From assembly GCA_036346225.1 (NCBI GenBank), contig JARFIW010000139.1:744001-808000 (forward strand): a stretch of DNA of 64,000 nt, in the 5' to 3' direction. Every line of letters starts with the position of its first letter. The stretch's first letter is position 1. Position numbers and translations under genes: made by a program. Positions 1 through 10,548 of the stretch are shown here, piece by piece. A model generated the notes under the pieces. The model was not told where the DNA came from. It did no database searches and saw only the letters and a program-made list of their open reading frames with translations. This DNA is from Platerodrilus igneus (taxonomy: Eukaryota > Arthropoda > Insecta > Coleoptera > Lycidae).

Positions 1-245
1 TATAAAAACTTTGGAGAGGTTATTCGAAGATTTCGCAATGCTCTACGAGTAAAAAAAGCAGAATGTGGGCAACGCTTTTCGATAGAAGGAGAAAAATGTC
101 TTATGTGTCAGTCATACGAGGAAGCAATACAGCACTGTTCTGCAGTGTTTCATTGCCCGAGGATCTGGATGATTTTATGGAAATAATCGAGGAGATGGGG
201 TTTATAAAACTGTTGGCAGATATATTCAAATGGAATATATACTAA
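1..245 (+). pseudogene. Possible LINE C-terminal zinc-knuckle remnant (partial)
   Basis: Open frames continue in from the left window edge. One frame gives a cysteine/histidine cluster (KCLMC, then QHC and FHCP) and, after a shift near position 150-165, a second frame gives an acidic/hydrophobic tail ending at the stop at 243-245. The spacing loosely resembles the zinc-binding segment that follows the reverse transcriptase in many non-LTR retrotransposons (C-x2-C ... H-x-x-x-C). No RT motif is visible because the window starts here, so the family assignment is a guess. Confidence 0.25.
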
Positions 246-592
246 ATTGTAAGTTTTAAAATAAAATTTAACCACCACAACTGTTATCATAAGAAATGAA
301 TGATGTGAATTTAGAAATTATTTTGTATATATTAGCTTGTTTATGTTTTAAAATATAAAGCATACATTGGTATTGTTTAATTTTTCAAGATGTTCACGTA
401 ACTGAAATGGGTATCTAAGTAATTATGAAAAGAATTATAACAAAGATGTGTATTATTTTTTTAAAAGGGTGTTATAAACGTTTTACAAAATTATTAATCA
501 GAATTGTTTTATTTAAAACTATAACATAATTTTATTGACATCTATTAATATCTGTAGTTGAAATACAACAATTTAGAAACGTATAAGAAATA
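246..592. other. AT-rich spacer, no gene seen
   Basis: AT-rich sequence without a plausible open frame, repeat or RNA motif that I can recognise. Confidence 0.6.
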
Positions 593-751
593 GTTTGGAA
601 TGTTACTCAAGGTTAAACGACGCTGGGTTTCACCTAATTTAAAAGTAAACTAGCTAATTGATTTTCACCGACGTGATTAGACTGGTTTGGAATGTTACTC
701 AAGGTTAAGCGACGCTGGGTTTCTCCTACTTTGAAAGTAAACTAGCTAATT
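593..751 (+). repeat. 67-bp direct repeat pair upstream of the PolB promoter
   Basis: Positions 593-659 and 685-751 are near-identical 67-bp copies starting GTTTGGAATGTTACTCAAGG and ending with TAGCTAATT, separated by 25 bp. They lie immediately upstream of the TATA box at 764. A duplicated upstream block at this location suggests promoter-proximal enhancer-like repeats or the inner edge of a terminal repeat of the polymerase element. Neither function can be shown from sequence alone. Confidence 0.9.
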
Positions 752-763
752 ACACCAACCGGG

Positions 764-797
764 TATAAAAGCACCGTGCAATGCAATATAATTCAGT
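764..797 (+). promoter_or_regulatory. TATA box plus TCAGT initiator
   Basis: TATAAAAG at 764-771 lies 31 bp upstream of the A in TCAGT (793-797). This spacing and the TCAGT initiator are the arthropod RNA polymerase II core promoter arrangement. Predicted transcription start is A795, about 70 bp upstream of the zinc-finger coding region. The promoter looks far better preserved than the coding sequence it serves. Confidence 0.75.
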
Positions 798-865
798 ATC
801 TGTTTAGTCTTCGGCTAGTTACAACAGCTATAAAGTCTTTGACCAGTTTTTTAATTTCTTTATAG

Positions 866-3800
866 AAAATGGTTTCTTTACCTGTAACGTCTGCGAGGCT
901 GTCTTCTCAAGAGGCAACAATTTAAAACGACACCAGCTCCAACAACATGGATCGGTGTCAGATCAAAAGACTGGCTTGTTCGCCTGCGATGTGTGCCCGG
1001 AATCCTTCACTCGTAAGGACAACCTTAAACGTCACAAGGATGCCAAGCATGGAGTGGCTGCCCCCGTTGCAGGTCCATCTGGGGTCAAACGACCTGCTGC
1101 ACCGACCGTTGAGGAGCCTACCCCCAAGAGATTGCGGAGATGCATTGAATGCGATGTGGATGTTGCCAACTTGGCAGTCCACCAACGCTCGAACGAGCAC
1201 AAAGCTAATGCTAGTCGCGTCCTGGATGGGGGTGTAGAGGTTGTAGCGACCGCATTCAAAAGTCGAATCGCTACATACAGAATTAATAATGTCGATTCTA
1301 CAAGTATGTATTTTTTTATAAGTATTTTGTGTTTGCTTAGTTTGTATTTCTAGGTCTGTTGGAATTCTTGCAAAATCAACGGGAACGATTTGTAAGCTTA
1401 GTCGGGAAACAGCGAGCAATCCACACCTCCCTAAAGGTGAACCTGGAGGTGTTTGGTGGATACACCAAGATGGCTGCGGCAGAAGGTGTTGATGACGTGA
1501 AATCCTTCAACACCCGAAACACAGTTATCACCTCATCCAGCAACCTAGGGAATGTCTACAACTCCTTTGTGGAGAGGATGTCAGCTAAGTCAGACAAATT
1601 TCAAGAACGAGATTCTGGTAAGTTTCTACAATAATTTATTTTTTCTAATTTTTTAAATTTTAGGATGGACTCTGAAAAATGCATTATACTTAGAAATAAA
1701 TATTAACAAGTATAAACCTCTTCGCGGGGGGTCCTACATCGAGCTTCCCAAATGGATAAGGGAGAAACATGCCGTTGTTAACGTGCAGAACCAAGACAAT
1801 GCATGTTTTGCCTGGAGCGTTGTAGCAGCTCTTCACCCCGTTAACAAGCACACTTATCGTGTATCGAGCTATCCGCATTACAGCACCGCACTCGACGTAG
1901 CAGGAGTGCAGTTCCCGATGCCCATAAAGGACATAGCCAAGTTCGAGGAATTAAATGCTGTAAGCATTAATGTTTTCGGTATAGAAGGCAAGTCGATTGT
2001 GGGACCGCTTCACTTCACCAAAAGAAAGAGGATCAGCACGTCAACCTCCTTTACATCCAGAATGAGAATAACACACACTACTGCTGGATCAAGGATTTGG
2101 GAAGCTAGTGAGAAAACAGCTGTCTAAACATGACGGGTACAAATGGGTTTGCGATGGATGTCTTGTCTTTTTCCCATCCGAAGACAAATTACACCAACAC
2201 TCAACAAATGACTGCAACCACGTTGTGACAAAAATGCCCAACCACTTTAACAACATATTGGAGTTTACGAACGTGCACAAGCAAATGAGGGTACCGTTTG
2301 TTGTGTACGCAGACTTTGAAAGCGTGTTGAAGCCCTTTTCTTCGGCAGCACAGGATCCCTCCGGCTCCTTTACTAACAGCACCCACCAACACGAACCATA
2401 CAGCTTCGCCTATTATATTAAATGCTCCTACGACGAGAATTTGGATAAGTTTGAATTGTATAGGGGGCCTGAAGCTGCTAAAGTGTTTATGGAGAAGTTA
2501 AAGGAGGAAGCCCGCAGATTGGGGATTATCTTAAAAAAACAATGTACCGATGACAGCGTTGGAGCCTTTAGACGAATTGTTATTCCACATGGTTGACGAT
2601 TGCGGCATCTGCAGGAAACCATTGGGAGACGATCGAGTAAGGGATCACTGCCATCTTACAGGGAAATTCCGCTTCGCAGCACATCGCCAATGCAACATCC
2701 AATACCGGATGCCAAATTTCATACCGGTCATATTCCACAATTTAAGTGGGTATGATTCCCATTTTATTGTGAAGGAATTGGGATGCGATAAGGAGCGTGT
2801 TACAGTGATCCCAAATAATAAGGAGCGATTCGTATCGTTCACAAAGTATGTGAGGTTATATGGCGAAGAACCAGACGTAGAAGAATGATGATGATGAAAC
2901 CGATAATTCCACAGTACAGCTGCGATTCATCGATTCCCTACGTTTCATGGCATCGTCCCTGGACAAGTTGGTGAAAAATTTGGAATGCGAGCAGTTTGTT
3001 GAGATGAGGAAGTGTTTCCCGACGACAAACAGTTTTCATTTCTACGCAGAAAGGGTGTGTCCCGTACAGGTATGTGACAGACGCTTCAGCGTTAAATAGG
3101 TCAAGTCTACCACCCGAGAGGATTTCTATAATGATCTCACGAATACTGTGATTTCGTTGTCTGAGTACGATCACGCTCAGAATGTATGGAACGCCTTCCA
3201 CATATGCACACTCGGCGAATACAGCGATCTTTATTTGAAAACAGACGTTTTATTATTAGCTGACGTGTTCGAAAATTTCCGGGTGTGTGTGAAAACCTAC
3301 GACTTGGATCCCTGCCAATATATGACAGCACCTAGTCTAAGCTGGGACGCCATGCTGAAACATACTGGGGTTAAACTGGATCTATTCACTGATGTAGAAA
3401 TGCATCACTTTGTAAAGAAAGGGATTCGTGGTGGTCTAACTCAGTGCAGTCAACGATACGCTCACGCCAACAATAAGTACATGGAGAATTTTAATTCTGA
3501 AGAGCCCTCAAGGTACTTGACGTATTTGGATGCTAATAATTTGTATGGATGGGCCATGTCACAACCGCTACCGATAAGCGGATTCAGGTGGTTGAAAGAG
3601 AAAGATCTTAACCTCCTGAAAGCCCACATCGATGACATATCTGTAACAGGGGACAAGGGGTACATCCTGGAAGTAGATCTGGAGTATCCAGAAGACCTAC
3701 ACGAACAGCACAACGATTTACCGTTTTGTCCAGAAACCATGGTACACCAACACCATCCTCCAAGACTCCGAAGCTGCTCGCCACGTTGCTCAACAAGAGT

Positions 3801-4762
3801 CATTACGTCATACATTACAGAAACCTGCAGCAGGCGCTACGTAATGGTCTCCGGCTCACAGCAGTCCACCGGGTCATGGAATTTGACCAATCGCCTTGGT
3901 TAAAACCCTACATCGATTTGAACACCACCCTTAGGACATCTGCCAGAAATGCGTTTGAAAAAGACTTTTTCAAATTAATGAATAACGCAGTCTTTGGAAA
4001 AACGATGGAGAATGTCGACAAGAGGGTGGATGTAAAGATCGTGCCCCGGTGGGGACACGATGGACAAAAATTGTGCGCGAGTGGACTTATCGCCCGCCCG
4101 AACTTTAACAGTAGTTTAGTGCTAGGTGAGGATTTGGTTATTATACAGATGGATAGGGTAAAAGTCACTTACAACAAGCCTATATATGCAGGTTTTTCAG
4201 TTTTAGATATTTCAAAGACCCTCATGTATGATTTTCATTATAACACCATGAAACATTTGTATGGAGCCAAACTCTTACTACTTTATACAGACACTGACTC
4301 TTTAGTGTATAGTATAGAAACAAAAGACTTGTATAGTGATATTAGTGCAAACATTAACAATTTCGACACTAGTGACTACCCTCGAGACAATAAATACAAT
4401 ATGCCTCTTGTGAACAAAAAGATCCCCGGCAAGTTTAAAGACGAGTTCAACGGCGACTTGGTGTTACAATTTGTTGGGACTAGGGCCAAGTCGTATTGCA
4501 TTCTTAGTGAGAAGGACACGATTAAAAGATCAAGGGGGTATCTCGTAGTGTGGTGGCTGGGATTAGTGTGGATAGTTTTAAGAACGTTGTGCATAATAAT
4601 TCTTGTGCCCTTATGCATAGCATGGTATGTATTCGGAGTAAAAAACACGTTTTGTACACCCAATTAATTAATAAAATTAGTTTATCGGCAGAAGATGACA
4701 AAAGGTACGTCATCCCTGGTAGTACTTCCACATATGCATGGGGGCATAAGGATATTAGATAG
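866..4762 (+). pseudogene. Degraded C2H2 / endonuclease VII-like / family B DNA polymerase gene
   Basis: The translated pieces match the large arthropod proteins carrying DNA_pol_B_2 (organellar/viral family B polymerase), as found in Polinton/Maverick- and adintovirus-like elements. Order of parts: two C2H2 fingers (about 880-1050); two short in-phase introns at 1304-1353 and 1618-1663 with GT/AG ends; a conserved pre-polymerase segment (about 1690-2030); exonuclease motif YADFES (about 2305); a C-x2-C ... DHCHLTGK ... C endonuclease VII-like zinc motif (about 2600-2700); polymerase motif A DANNLYG (about 3528); motif B KLMNNAVFGKTMEN (about 3970); motif C YTDTDSL (about 4286). The reading frame is broken near 2030, 2100, 2570, 2885, several times between 3040 and 3120, near 3745 and near 4530, so no full polymerase can be made. 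No start codon lies in frame with the first finger; an ATG at 869 is one base out of frame. No capsid, integrase or terminal repeat is seen nearby, so membership of a complete Polinton is not shown. Confidence 0.9.
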
Positions 4763-5188
4763 TTGTTTATATTTTAGTGTATATATAGTATGTAAGTTAG
4801 TTATAAGCATATCTACCCTCCCCCATCCTTAAAATTTCCTTTGTTCCCGGCGATATGTGTTTACCTCCACGTGGTCTCGCCGGACGGTAAAACATATTGT
4901 TGGATTAACAACAATATGTCTTATTGACTGAAAACACGTTTTCTCTTTTTTACTTTAATCTCTTTTTATTACAGGGCTATTTAAACAACACATTAATCTC
5001 TTTTTTGTTACAGGTTAACCTGCTTGGATTCGACTAAACACAGGAAATAATGTTATACTTTGTAAAAATTGTAATTAGTTTATTAAACTGTAAATTGGAT
5101 AAAAATAAAATATTAAACTTTTGTGTTCTTATTTTCTTTTGTGTTGGTTAAAGGACTGTAGATATTAAAAAGGAGAGGTGATTAGGAA
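4763..5188. other. 3-prime flank of the polymerase gene
   Basis: Non-coding. It contains two similar pyrimidine-rich stretches ending in TTACAGG (about 4957-4976 and 4994-5014) that look like tandem splice acceptors, and an AATAAA at about 5104. No terminal inverted repeat matching the 0.6-kb region was found. Confidence 0.5.
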
Positions 5189-5366
5189 TTGATCTTGGTA
5201 CAAAATCTTAAAATCAGGGTAGGTCCCTGGGGGATTGCGCTATCTAAAAAATTTAAAGAGATTCGGGTAGCTGAGACAAATCTAATCTTAATTAATACCA
5301 AACAAGGTAGGTTTATCACGAAAGATAAAAAATGGCTAGTCGAAGAAAACTATTCGGTTCAGATGT

Positions 5367-5466
5367 GGGAGCAAATGAGGAAGGAAAGAGTCGCTCCTCC
5401 TCATTTGCTCCTTATGATTTACATGTAAATGTGGGAGCAAATGAGGGTTTTGGGAGCAAAAGAGGG
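5367..5466. repeat. Inverted and direct repeats of GGGAGCAAATGAGG
   Basis: GGGAGCAAATGAGGA at 5367-5381 is the complement of TCCTCATTTGCTCC at 5398-5411, giving a hairpin with a 16-base loop. The forward form recurs at 5433-5446 and, slightly changed, at 5451-5466. An 80-codon open frame (5189-5428) runs through the first part, but I do not recognise its product. Confidence 0.75.
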
Positions 5467-6865
5467 CCCAGTATTGCCAATTATACCCTACTCGCGTAAT
5501 TTAAGTGATAAATTGTGACTGTGGTTTTTACTGCAGTGTTTTTTTTATTGGCTGTAAACCCAACGGGCAGTGAAATAAAATACTTTTATGTTGCTGTCAA
5601 GTAGATACACAAGTTGTGCTACGATGCCATTAAAATATACATGCGATTATAATATTAATATTCATGTTTACTTTGGGTGTAGTTGTTCGTTACCAGTTGG
5701 AAAACTAACAAAACCCTTCAAAGCCTGCGTGAGGGATTATCATATCCAGGTGACCAACAGCTGCTTACCTGACTCTTGTACGGTATGTAAATTGCTACAT
5801 TCCAGGAATGTCAAGCGTTTAATAAATAACCTAGTGTTGATTACTTAGTGCGGTAAGTTTTTGTTTAATTATTGATACTAATTTAACGATTGATGCAGTA
5901 TTGACGTCCTAATGATGACTCATTGTGAATATGTATTTTTCGTCTGTATGTTTTAGTAGCTTTTCGTTGACGAACTCGTCATTGTTATCGTTAAGTAAAT
6001 CTAGTAAGTAATTAGGTAGGATTTATTTGATACTTATTTAGGCTTATTGATGTAATTAGCATTTTGAATTGTGTTAACCGTTGTGTATTTGTAATTGATT
6101 AGTTGTCAGCGGTGTCACTGTAGAGTGTTATTAAATAGAGTTGGATAACGCTACTTAGTGTTATTAGACCCTTTAGTTTAATTGTTATTTAGATATAATT
6201 GATATTTACTATTAGTACGTGGGGAGTGAAGAATTCAAATGTTCGTCTTTAAACCAGTAGTTTAATATTGTTCGCTATCTAAATTTATAAAATGACTTAT
6301 TATAGTTATATTTTACATGTCTTTTTTGTGTTTAATGATCACATCAGATAGAGATGTTCTAAAAAAGGCGAATTGTGTTGTGTGTTATGTAGTTTCGTTC
6401 TTTAAAACCTCCTATTCTCCGTCTGTGATAGCATGGCATTCGTTTTATTCTTTTTTTTTTTTTGTAATCCCGTAATTTAAGCCAGTATTCTGTCATTGAT
6501 TTGGTTTTTTTGTTACTGACCCACTCGTCTTACAGGTAACAAATATTAGCATACCCAACGTTAGACCTCGATTTTTTGTACACATTTTTTCGTCCTGATA
6601 ATAATTTTCGTTTTCTGTTTTCTTGTCCCTTTTTTATTACATTCTGTAGGTTTATGTTTCACGGTGAATTATCGGAATGTGTCTTCGTCGATAATTTTAG
6701 TTGAAAACTCTAGCACTCAAATTCTCGTTTACTCCTCCCTATTTTTGTCCATCAATGTTTGCACTTTTCGTTAAAATTTAATTTGTTTACTTACTTTTCT
6801 TTTTGTAATTTCTTGGTTGTTCTGGTTCATGATGTCACATTCGCACATTTAGGTTAAACGGCTAA
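5467..6865. other. AT/T-rich region, no recognisable gene
   Basis: An 86-codon open frame at 5588-5848 is cysteine-containing but unrecognised. The rest is T-rich non-coding sequence with poly-T runs (for example around 6450). No repeat partner was found elsewhere in the window. Confidence 0.45.
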
Positions 6866-7159
6866 GAAAACCCGAGCTTCGGTACGAACTCGATTCGCGA
6901 TCCGGAGGGCAATGTAGATGAGTTACACAAATTCGTGCAGAGTACTCACCACTTGGAACGGGACAAAGAACTACCTCCTACGTCCGTAGAATTCCATTTT
7001 GCTACCGAGCAAAAAAGCGTTGTGACATCTATCCAAAAGTTGCAACAATTTCTCGCAGGGTTTGATGGTGACAAGTCTACACTTACGTTCAAACGGATTA
7101 GTTCCAGAGAACGTCGCTGCCAACGAAAAGAGAACGTTCTCAATTATTACTTACTTTAG
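6866..7159 (+). pseudogene. Unrecognised open frame, coding-like
   Basis: After a stop at 6863-6865 a frame stays open for about 97 codons with a balanced, protein-like composition (segment VEFHFATEQKSVV, then SIQKLQQFLAGFDGDKS). The region is less AT-rich than its surroundings, which supports former coding use. It lacks a strong start codon and is not a family I recognise. A gag-like or other retroelement fragment is possible. Confidence 0.35.
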
Positions 7160-7276
7160 CCAATTTCCGCAGTGCTTTTGTGACTAAGTTAAAAAATTTC
7201 GTCATAATACGACTTTATCCGAGACATCGATAGCTACTTCTAGTCTTACTTACGTACCTAATGCGGATGCGGATGA

Positions 7277-7522
7277 ACCTCCGAACCGGAATCGAACGGT
7301 GATCCGGAACTTGTTTCCACTACACGTCCTATTTTCCCCCCCTGCATCTCATTAGAGTCAACCAGTAACGAAATGGCTTGGAAATTTTCTAGCGAACTGA
7401 ATACCATCGCTGTCCATAATTTTTTGAAAGGAACGAAAAACTTCGAAGCGTTCGACATGTTTCCGAGTTCGAGTTATTTCACTCCACTGCAGACTTATTC
7501 GAATCGAAATCATTTGTGGTAG
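7277..7522 (+). pseudogene. Unrecognised open frame, possibly the same source as 6866-7159
   Basis: An 81-codon open frame in a different phase from the preceding one, bounded by a TGA at 7274-7276 and TAG at 7520-7522. It is rich in proline, serine and aromatic residues (segment AVHNFLKGTKNFEAFDMF). Closeness, orientation and base composition suggest it belonged with the frame at 6866-7159. Open frames on the opposite strand here look like its shadows. No known domain identified. Confidence 0.3.
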
Positions 7523-8289
7523 TACCGCAGTAATCGTCATAGATTTTCTGACTGGAAGACGTTGTCCAACTTATTCATTTGGTTTTTTCTTACTGACCTG
7601 CTCGTCTTGCGGATAACATTGTCTTTCGCAGGCGTATATGATTTTTATTGTCATTCGCCTGCGCCAGTGGTCTTCTTTCGTCGTCGTACACTCATTGACT
7701 TCACATGTATGTACGGCGTGAGGCCGCTATTTTGTCTCTTTCATACTGACCCTCAAAGTATGATTGGAATTTGAACCGAAGTGTCATTTACTCAATTCAC
7801 CTATAAAATGAAACGCACGCACATCGCGAACCATCAATTTGATAATAACGTATCTTTTTGAATATTGTCAAACTATAGCATTTGAAAAGCAAGGAGGACT
7901 ATAATAGATGCAAAATAAATGGACAAAAATGTATCCGCATTAAACACATTAAAAATATTTTCACAACTAAAACTTGACATTGAAAATACGCTTGTCATTA
8001 AAAAAAAATCTAATTAATTAGCAATGATGAAACACAAACAAAGATGAAACACCGACAGCTTTAAATTTTCAAGTGGCTAATTTTACTTTTAAAGCATGAA
8101 TGAAGTCTTGCTACAGCATCAAAACTTTTAATTAAAATTAATTACAAATGGAAAAATTACAATTTTAAACTTGGTATAGACCCTGATATAATTCACAACG
8201 TTGCAAGTGTCGAAGTCAGAAAAATATTATTCAGCGTTAGTAATTCAAGAACAATGGTAAAAAAGCATTTCAGTTCACTGTTCTCTACA
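7523..8289. other. Non-coding stretch
   Basis: A 70-codon open frame at 7562-7774 has no recognisable features. The remainder is AT-rich and without identified motifs. Confidence 0.45.
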
Positions 8290-8878
8290 AAACTAACTTG
8301 TTAATTATTTTATGATTAAAATAATCATGGTCAAGTCAAAAAATTTTAGTATTTTTTAGTTCATAGATATGTACATAACCTCAATTTTTTAAATGGCAGA
8401 CATAGTTGACCATTAGCCGTTTAATAGCTTATGTTTTGCCGATTTTACAGAGAAAACACATGATGGAGTTGTTTTAGCAAATGACCAAAATATTGAGTTT
8501 TTTTAGTTTTTCATAAGAAAATAGCTTATATTTCGATATACAATCACAAAAACAGACATAACGACTGTATTTTTGTATCATAACAATACTGGATAGCTAT
8601 TTTTAACAACAAACTGGTAACACAAAAAAATAACTAATTGAAAAGATCATTTAAATAACAATAAAATTCAATTTAAAATTATAGGGATTAAAAATCACAA
8701 AAACCCTTAAACTATAATGAATGGAAAAAAAAACTAAAATATGAATGAAAACAAACAAGATAAATACTGTATTTATAAAATACAAATGCTCAAAAAGTTT
8801 AATATTTTGTGCAATACATAGCCCACATCTTTGAACTCTTTGAAGGCAGCTGGTCATCTGAGAATACCACCTATTCAA
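8290..8878 (-). mobile_element. Mariner-like transposase 3-prime remnant, copy 1
   Basis: The region pairs with 45790-46255 in the same orientation (shared blocks such as CTGGATAGCTATTTTTAACA and CAAATGCTCAAAAAGTT). On the minus strand, 8790-8878 encodes a short tail with a cysteine followed by LFEHL. This resembles the C-x-x-x-N-x-x-x-FEHL C-terminus of insect mariner-type transposases. Only the tail and its 3-prime untranslated part remain. Confidence 0.4.
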
Positions 8879-9115
8879 AAATTATGTTCTACATTCTTGT
8901 TGGTTCTTTCAATTAACCATGACGCTAAATGTTTTGCCTATACTCTAATTTCTAATGCATGCTATGCGTTTCGCGGAATATTGTTATTGTGAGTTAGGTT
9001 ATGATTGTAAACACATGTGATGTTGCATGGTTAGAATCACTCTCACATAAAAGCTATACAATGTTGTTATTGTTAGTTCATTGTACCCAATATCCAGTAA
9101 GTCAACTCTACTTGT

Positions 9116-9928
9116 ATTCTTCTTAATCTTCTTTGGGAATGAAACCACTCATAGTTTTTAAAATCTATTTTATTTACGTTTCGATCCATGACCTAGGTAA
9201 AAAATAAAATAAAAAATAAATAAAAAATAACTACGTTGCAAACGAATCCGTGACTTTCAGTAAACAATGGATTCCATTACTAAAAGAAATAACAAAAGAA
9301 ATAACAAATGAAGATCAAATGCCCACAATATCTAGGTAGCATTGCAAGTTTTTCCTGGGTTTTCCTTGCGATATTAACATGAAATACAGCATACATACAT
9401 GATTTCTATTTATACATACAATAACTAATTACATAACAATAAGCATATTAACTAGAAAACCATTATTTCGGCAAATTATAAATATTGGGGATCTTGGTAG
9501 CCACAGGTTGCTTAACCCCTTCACTGAATCTCGGTAAAATAAGACATAAAATCAGAAATCTCTCAATTGTATAAATAGAAACATGTTAAAAATGTTTTCC
9601 AAATTATTGAATTTATATGAAATTCACCAATAAAATTAATCAGCTGATTTCACGTTAAGCGTATTGGCTACCATAGGAAAGTCGATCCCAGGTCGCAACA
9701 CAAATTGAAGGCAATCATTCTTTTAAACTTTAAAAATTTTTGCTTAGTGTACTCAAACCAAATATTACAAACATCAATAAATCAAAGTAACCTTCAATTT
9801 ATGTCATAAACGTCAAACTTGAAGTTTTTATTATTTTGACAACGATCCTAGGTCATGGATCGAAACGTAAATAAAATAGATTTTAAAAACTATGAGTGGT
9901 TTCATTCCCAAAGAAGATTAAGAAGAAT
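9116..9928. mobile_element. Element with 82-bp terminal inverted repeats, possibly PLE-derived
   Basis: 9116-9197 is the reverse complement of 9847-9928 over 82 bp. A 12-bp direct repeat TCTACTTGTATT occurs at 9107-9118 and 9961-9972 and could be a target duplication. Read on the plus strand, the right arm contains GATCC-loop-GGATC followed by GAAACGT. That is the stem II and GAAA part of the hammerhead-like motifs in Penelope-like element terminal repeats; the other half of the core (TTGACAA here) is degenerate. Positions 9486-9545 match the RTE 3-prime UTR seen at 16795-16870 in opposite orientation, so RTE-derived sequence lies between the arms. No protein is encoded. Confidence 0.6.
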
Positions 9929-10180
9929 GCTAAACAAACCACAACAAACATACAGGAGTATCTACTTGTATTATTTACCGTCAGAATAATTATTTCACAA
10001 AAAGTTAATTCAATTTGTTTGGCAAATTGTAATTTTTATGCGGTCATTTAACAATACCTCCGTGCCGACTGTTACTAAAAACCTACAATGTCAGGTGAAA
10101 CGACACTAAGACACAAGTTGTTAGCTGGTTGATGCTGTACTTCCATAAGATGTCTGTATTAAATATTACAACTTTGCTAC

Positions 10181-10225
10181 TCCTGTCTTGATGAGCCCCA
10201 ATTAGGGCGAAACGCGTCGACAGGA
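10181..10225 (+). ncRNA. Hammerhead ribozyme motif, copy 1 (core position 3 changed)
   Basis: Stem I pairs TCCTGTC (10181-10187) with GACAGGA (10219-10225), 7 bp perfect. Stem II pairs GCCC (10195-10198) with GGGC (10205-10208). GAA at 10209-10211 is followed by a minimal stem III A-C / G-T (10212-10213 with 10216-10217, loop GC) and C10218 as the cleavage residue. The core reads TTGATGA instead of CTGATGA, a C3-to-T change expected to impair catalysis. The very short stem III is typical of minimal type I hammerheads of retroelements. Confidence 0.85.
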
Positions 10226-10481
10226 TGCCTTCGTGGCTGAATTTGAGTCACTTGCCAATAATTTCTTTTTACTTTGTATTAATTTAAGACTCATTAAACC
10301 ACTTTTCGTTTAAATTAAAACTTTTGGCTATGGAAAAAGTCAGTTGAGCCGGATCTCCTCCGTGCCGACTGTTGCTAAAAACTTGCGATGTCAGGTGAAA
10401 CGACACTAAGACACAAGTTGTTAGCTGGGTGATGCTGTACGTCCCATAAGGTGTCTGTATTAAATATTACAACTTTGCTAC

Positions 10482-10526
10482 TCCTGTCCTGATGAGCCCC
10501 AATTAAGGCGAAACGCGTCGACAAAA
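10482..10526 (+). ncRNA. Hammerhead ribozyme motif, copy 2 (intact core)
   Basis: The core CTGATGA (10489-10495) and GAA (10510-10512) are canonical. Stem II is GCC/GGC (10496-10498 with 10507-10509) with an AT-rich loop. Stem III is the same two base pairs as copy 1, and C10519 is the predicted cleavage residue. Stem I pairs only 4 bp next to the core (TGTC with GACA), because the 3-prime strand has changed to GACAAAA. Copy 1 has the better stem and copy 2 the better core, consistent with an active ancestor. Confidence 0.85.
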
Positions 10527-10548
10527 TGCCCTCGTAGCTGTATTTGAT

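Larger units (their letters stand above)
10058..10548 (+). repeat. Direct repeat pair carrying hammerhead ribozymes
   Basis: Two copies of a roughly 190-bp unit (10058-10245 and 10358-10548) start with CTCCGTGCCGACTGTT and are offset by 300 bp, separated by about 110 bp of unrelated sequence. Each contains one hammerhead motif. Dimeric hammerhead-containing repeats flanking a short insert are the layout of retrozymes and of tandem PLE terminal repeats; which applies here is inference. No protein lies between the copies. Confidence 0.85.

Noticed and set aside
958..1419. Long minus-strand frame opposite the zinc-finger exon
   Set aside because: It runs through the introns and C2H2 exons of the polymerase gene and has no domain of its own; it is a shadow of the plus-strand coding sequence.
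593..5188. A complete Polinton/Maverick
   Set aside because: Only the polymerase gene is visible; no integrase, capsid, ATPase or long terminal inverted repeats were found in the adjoining sequence.
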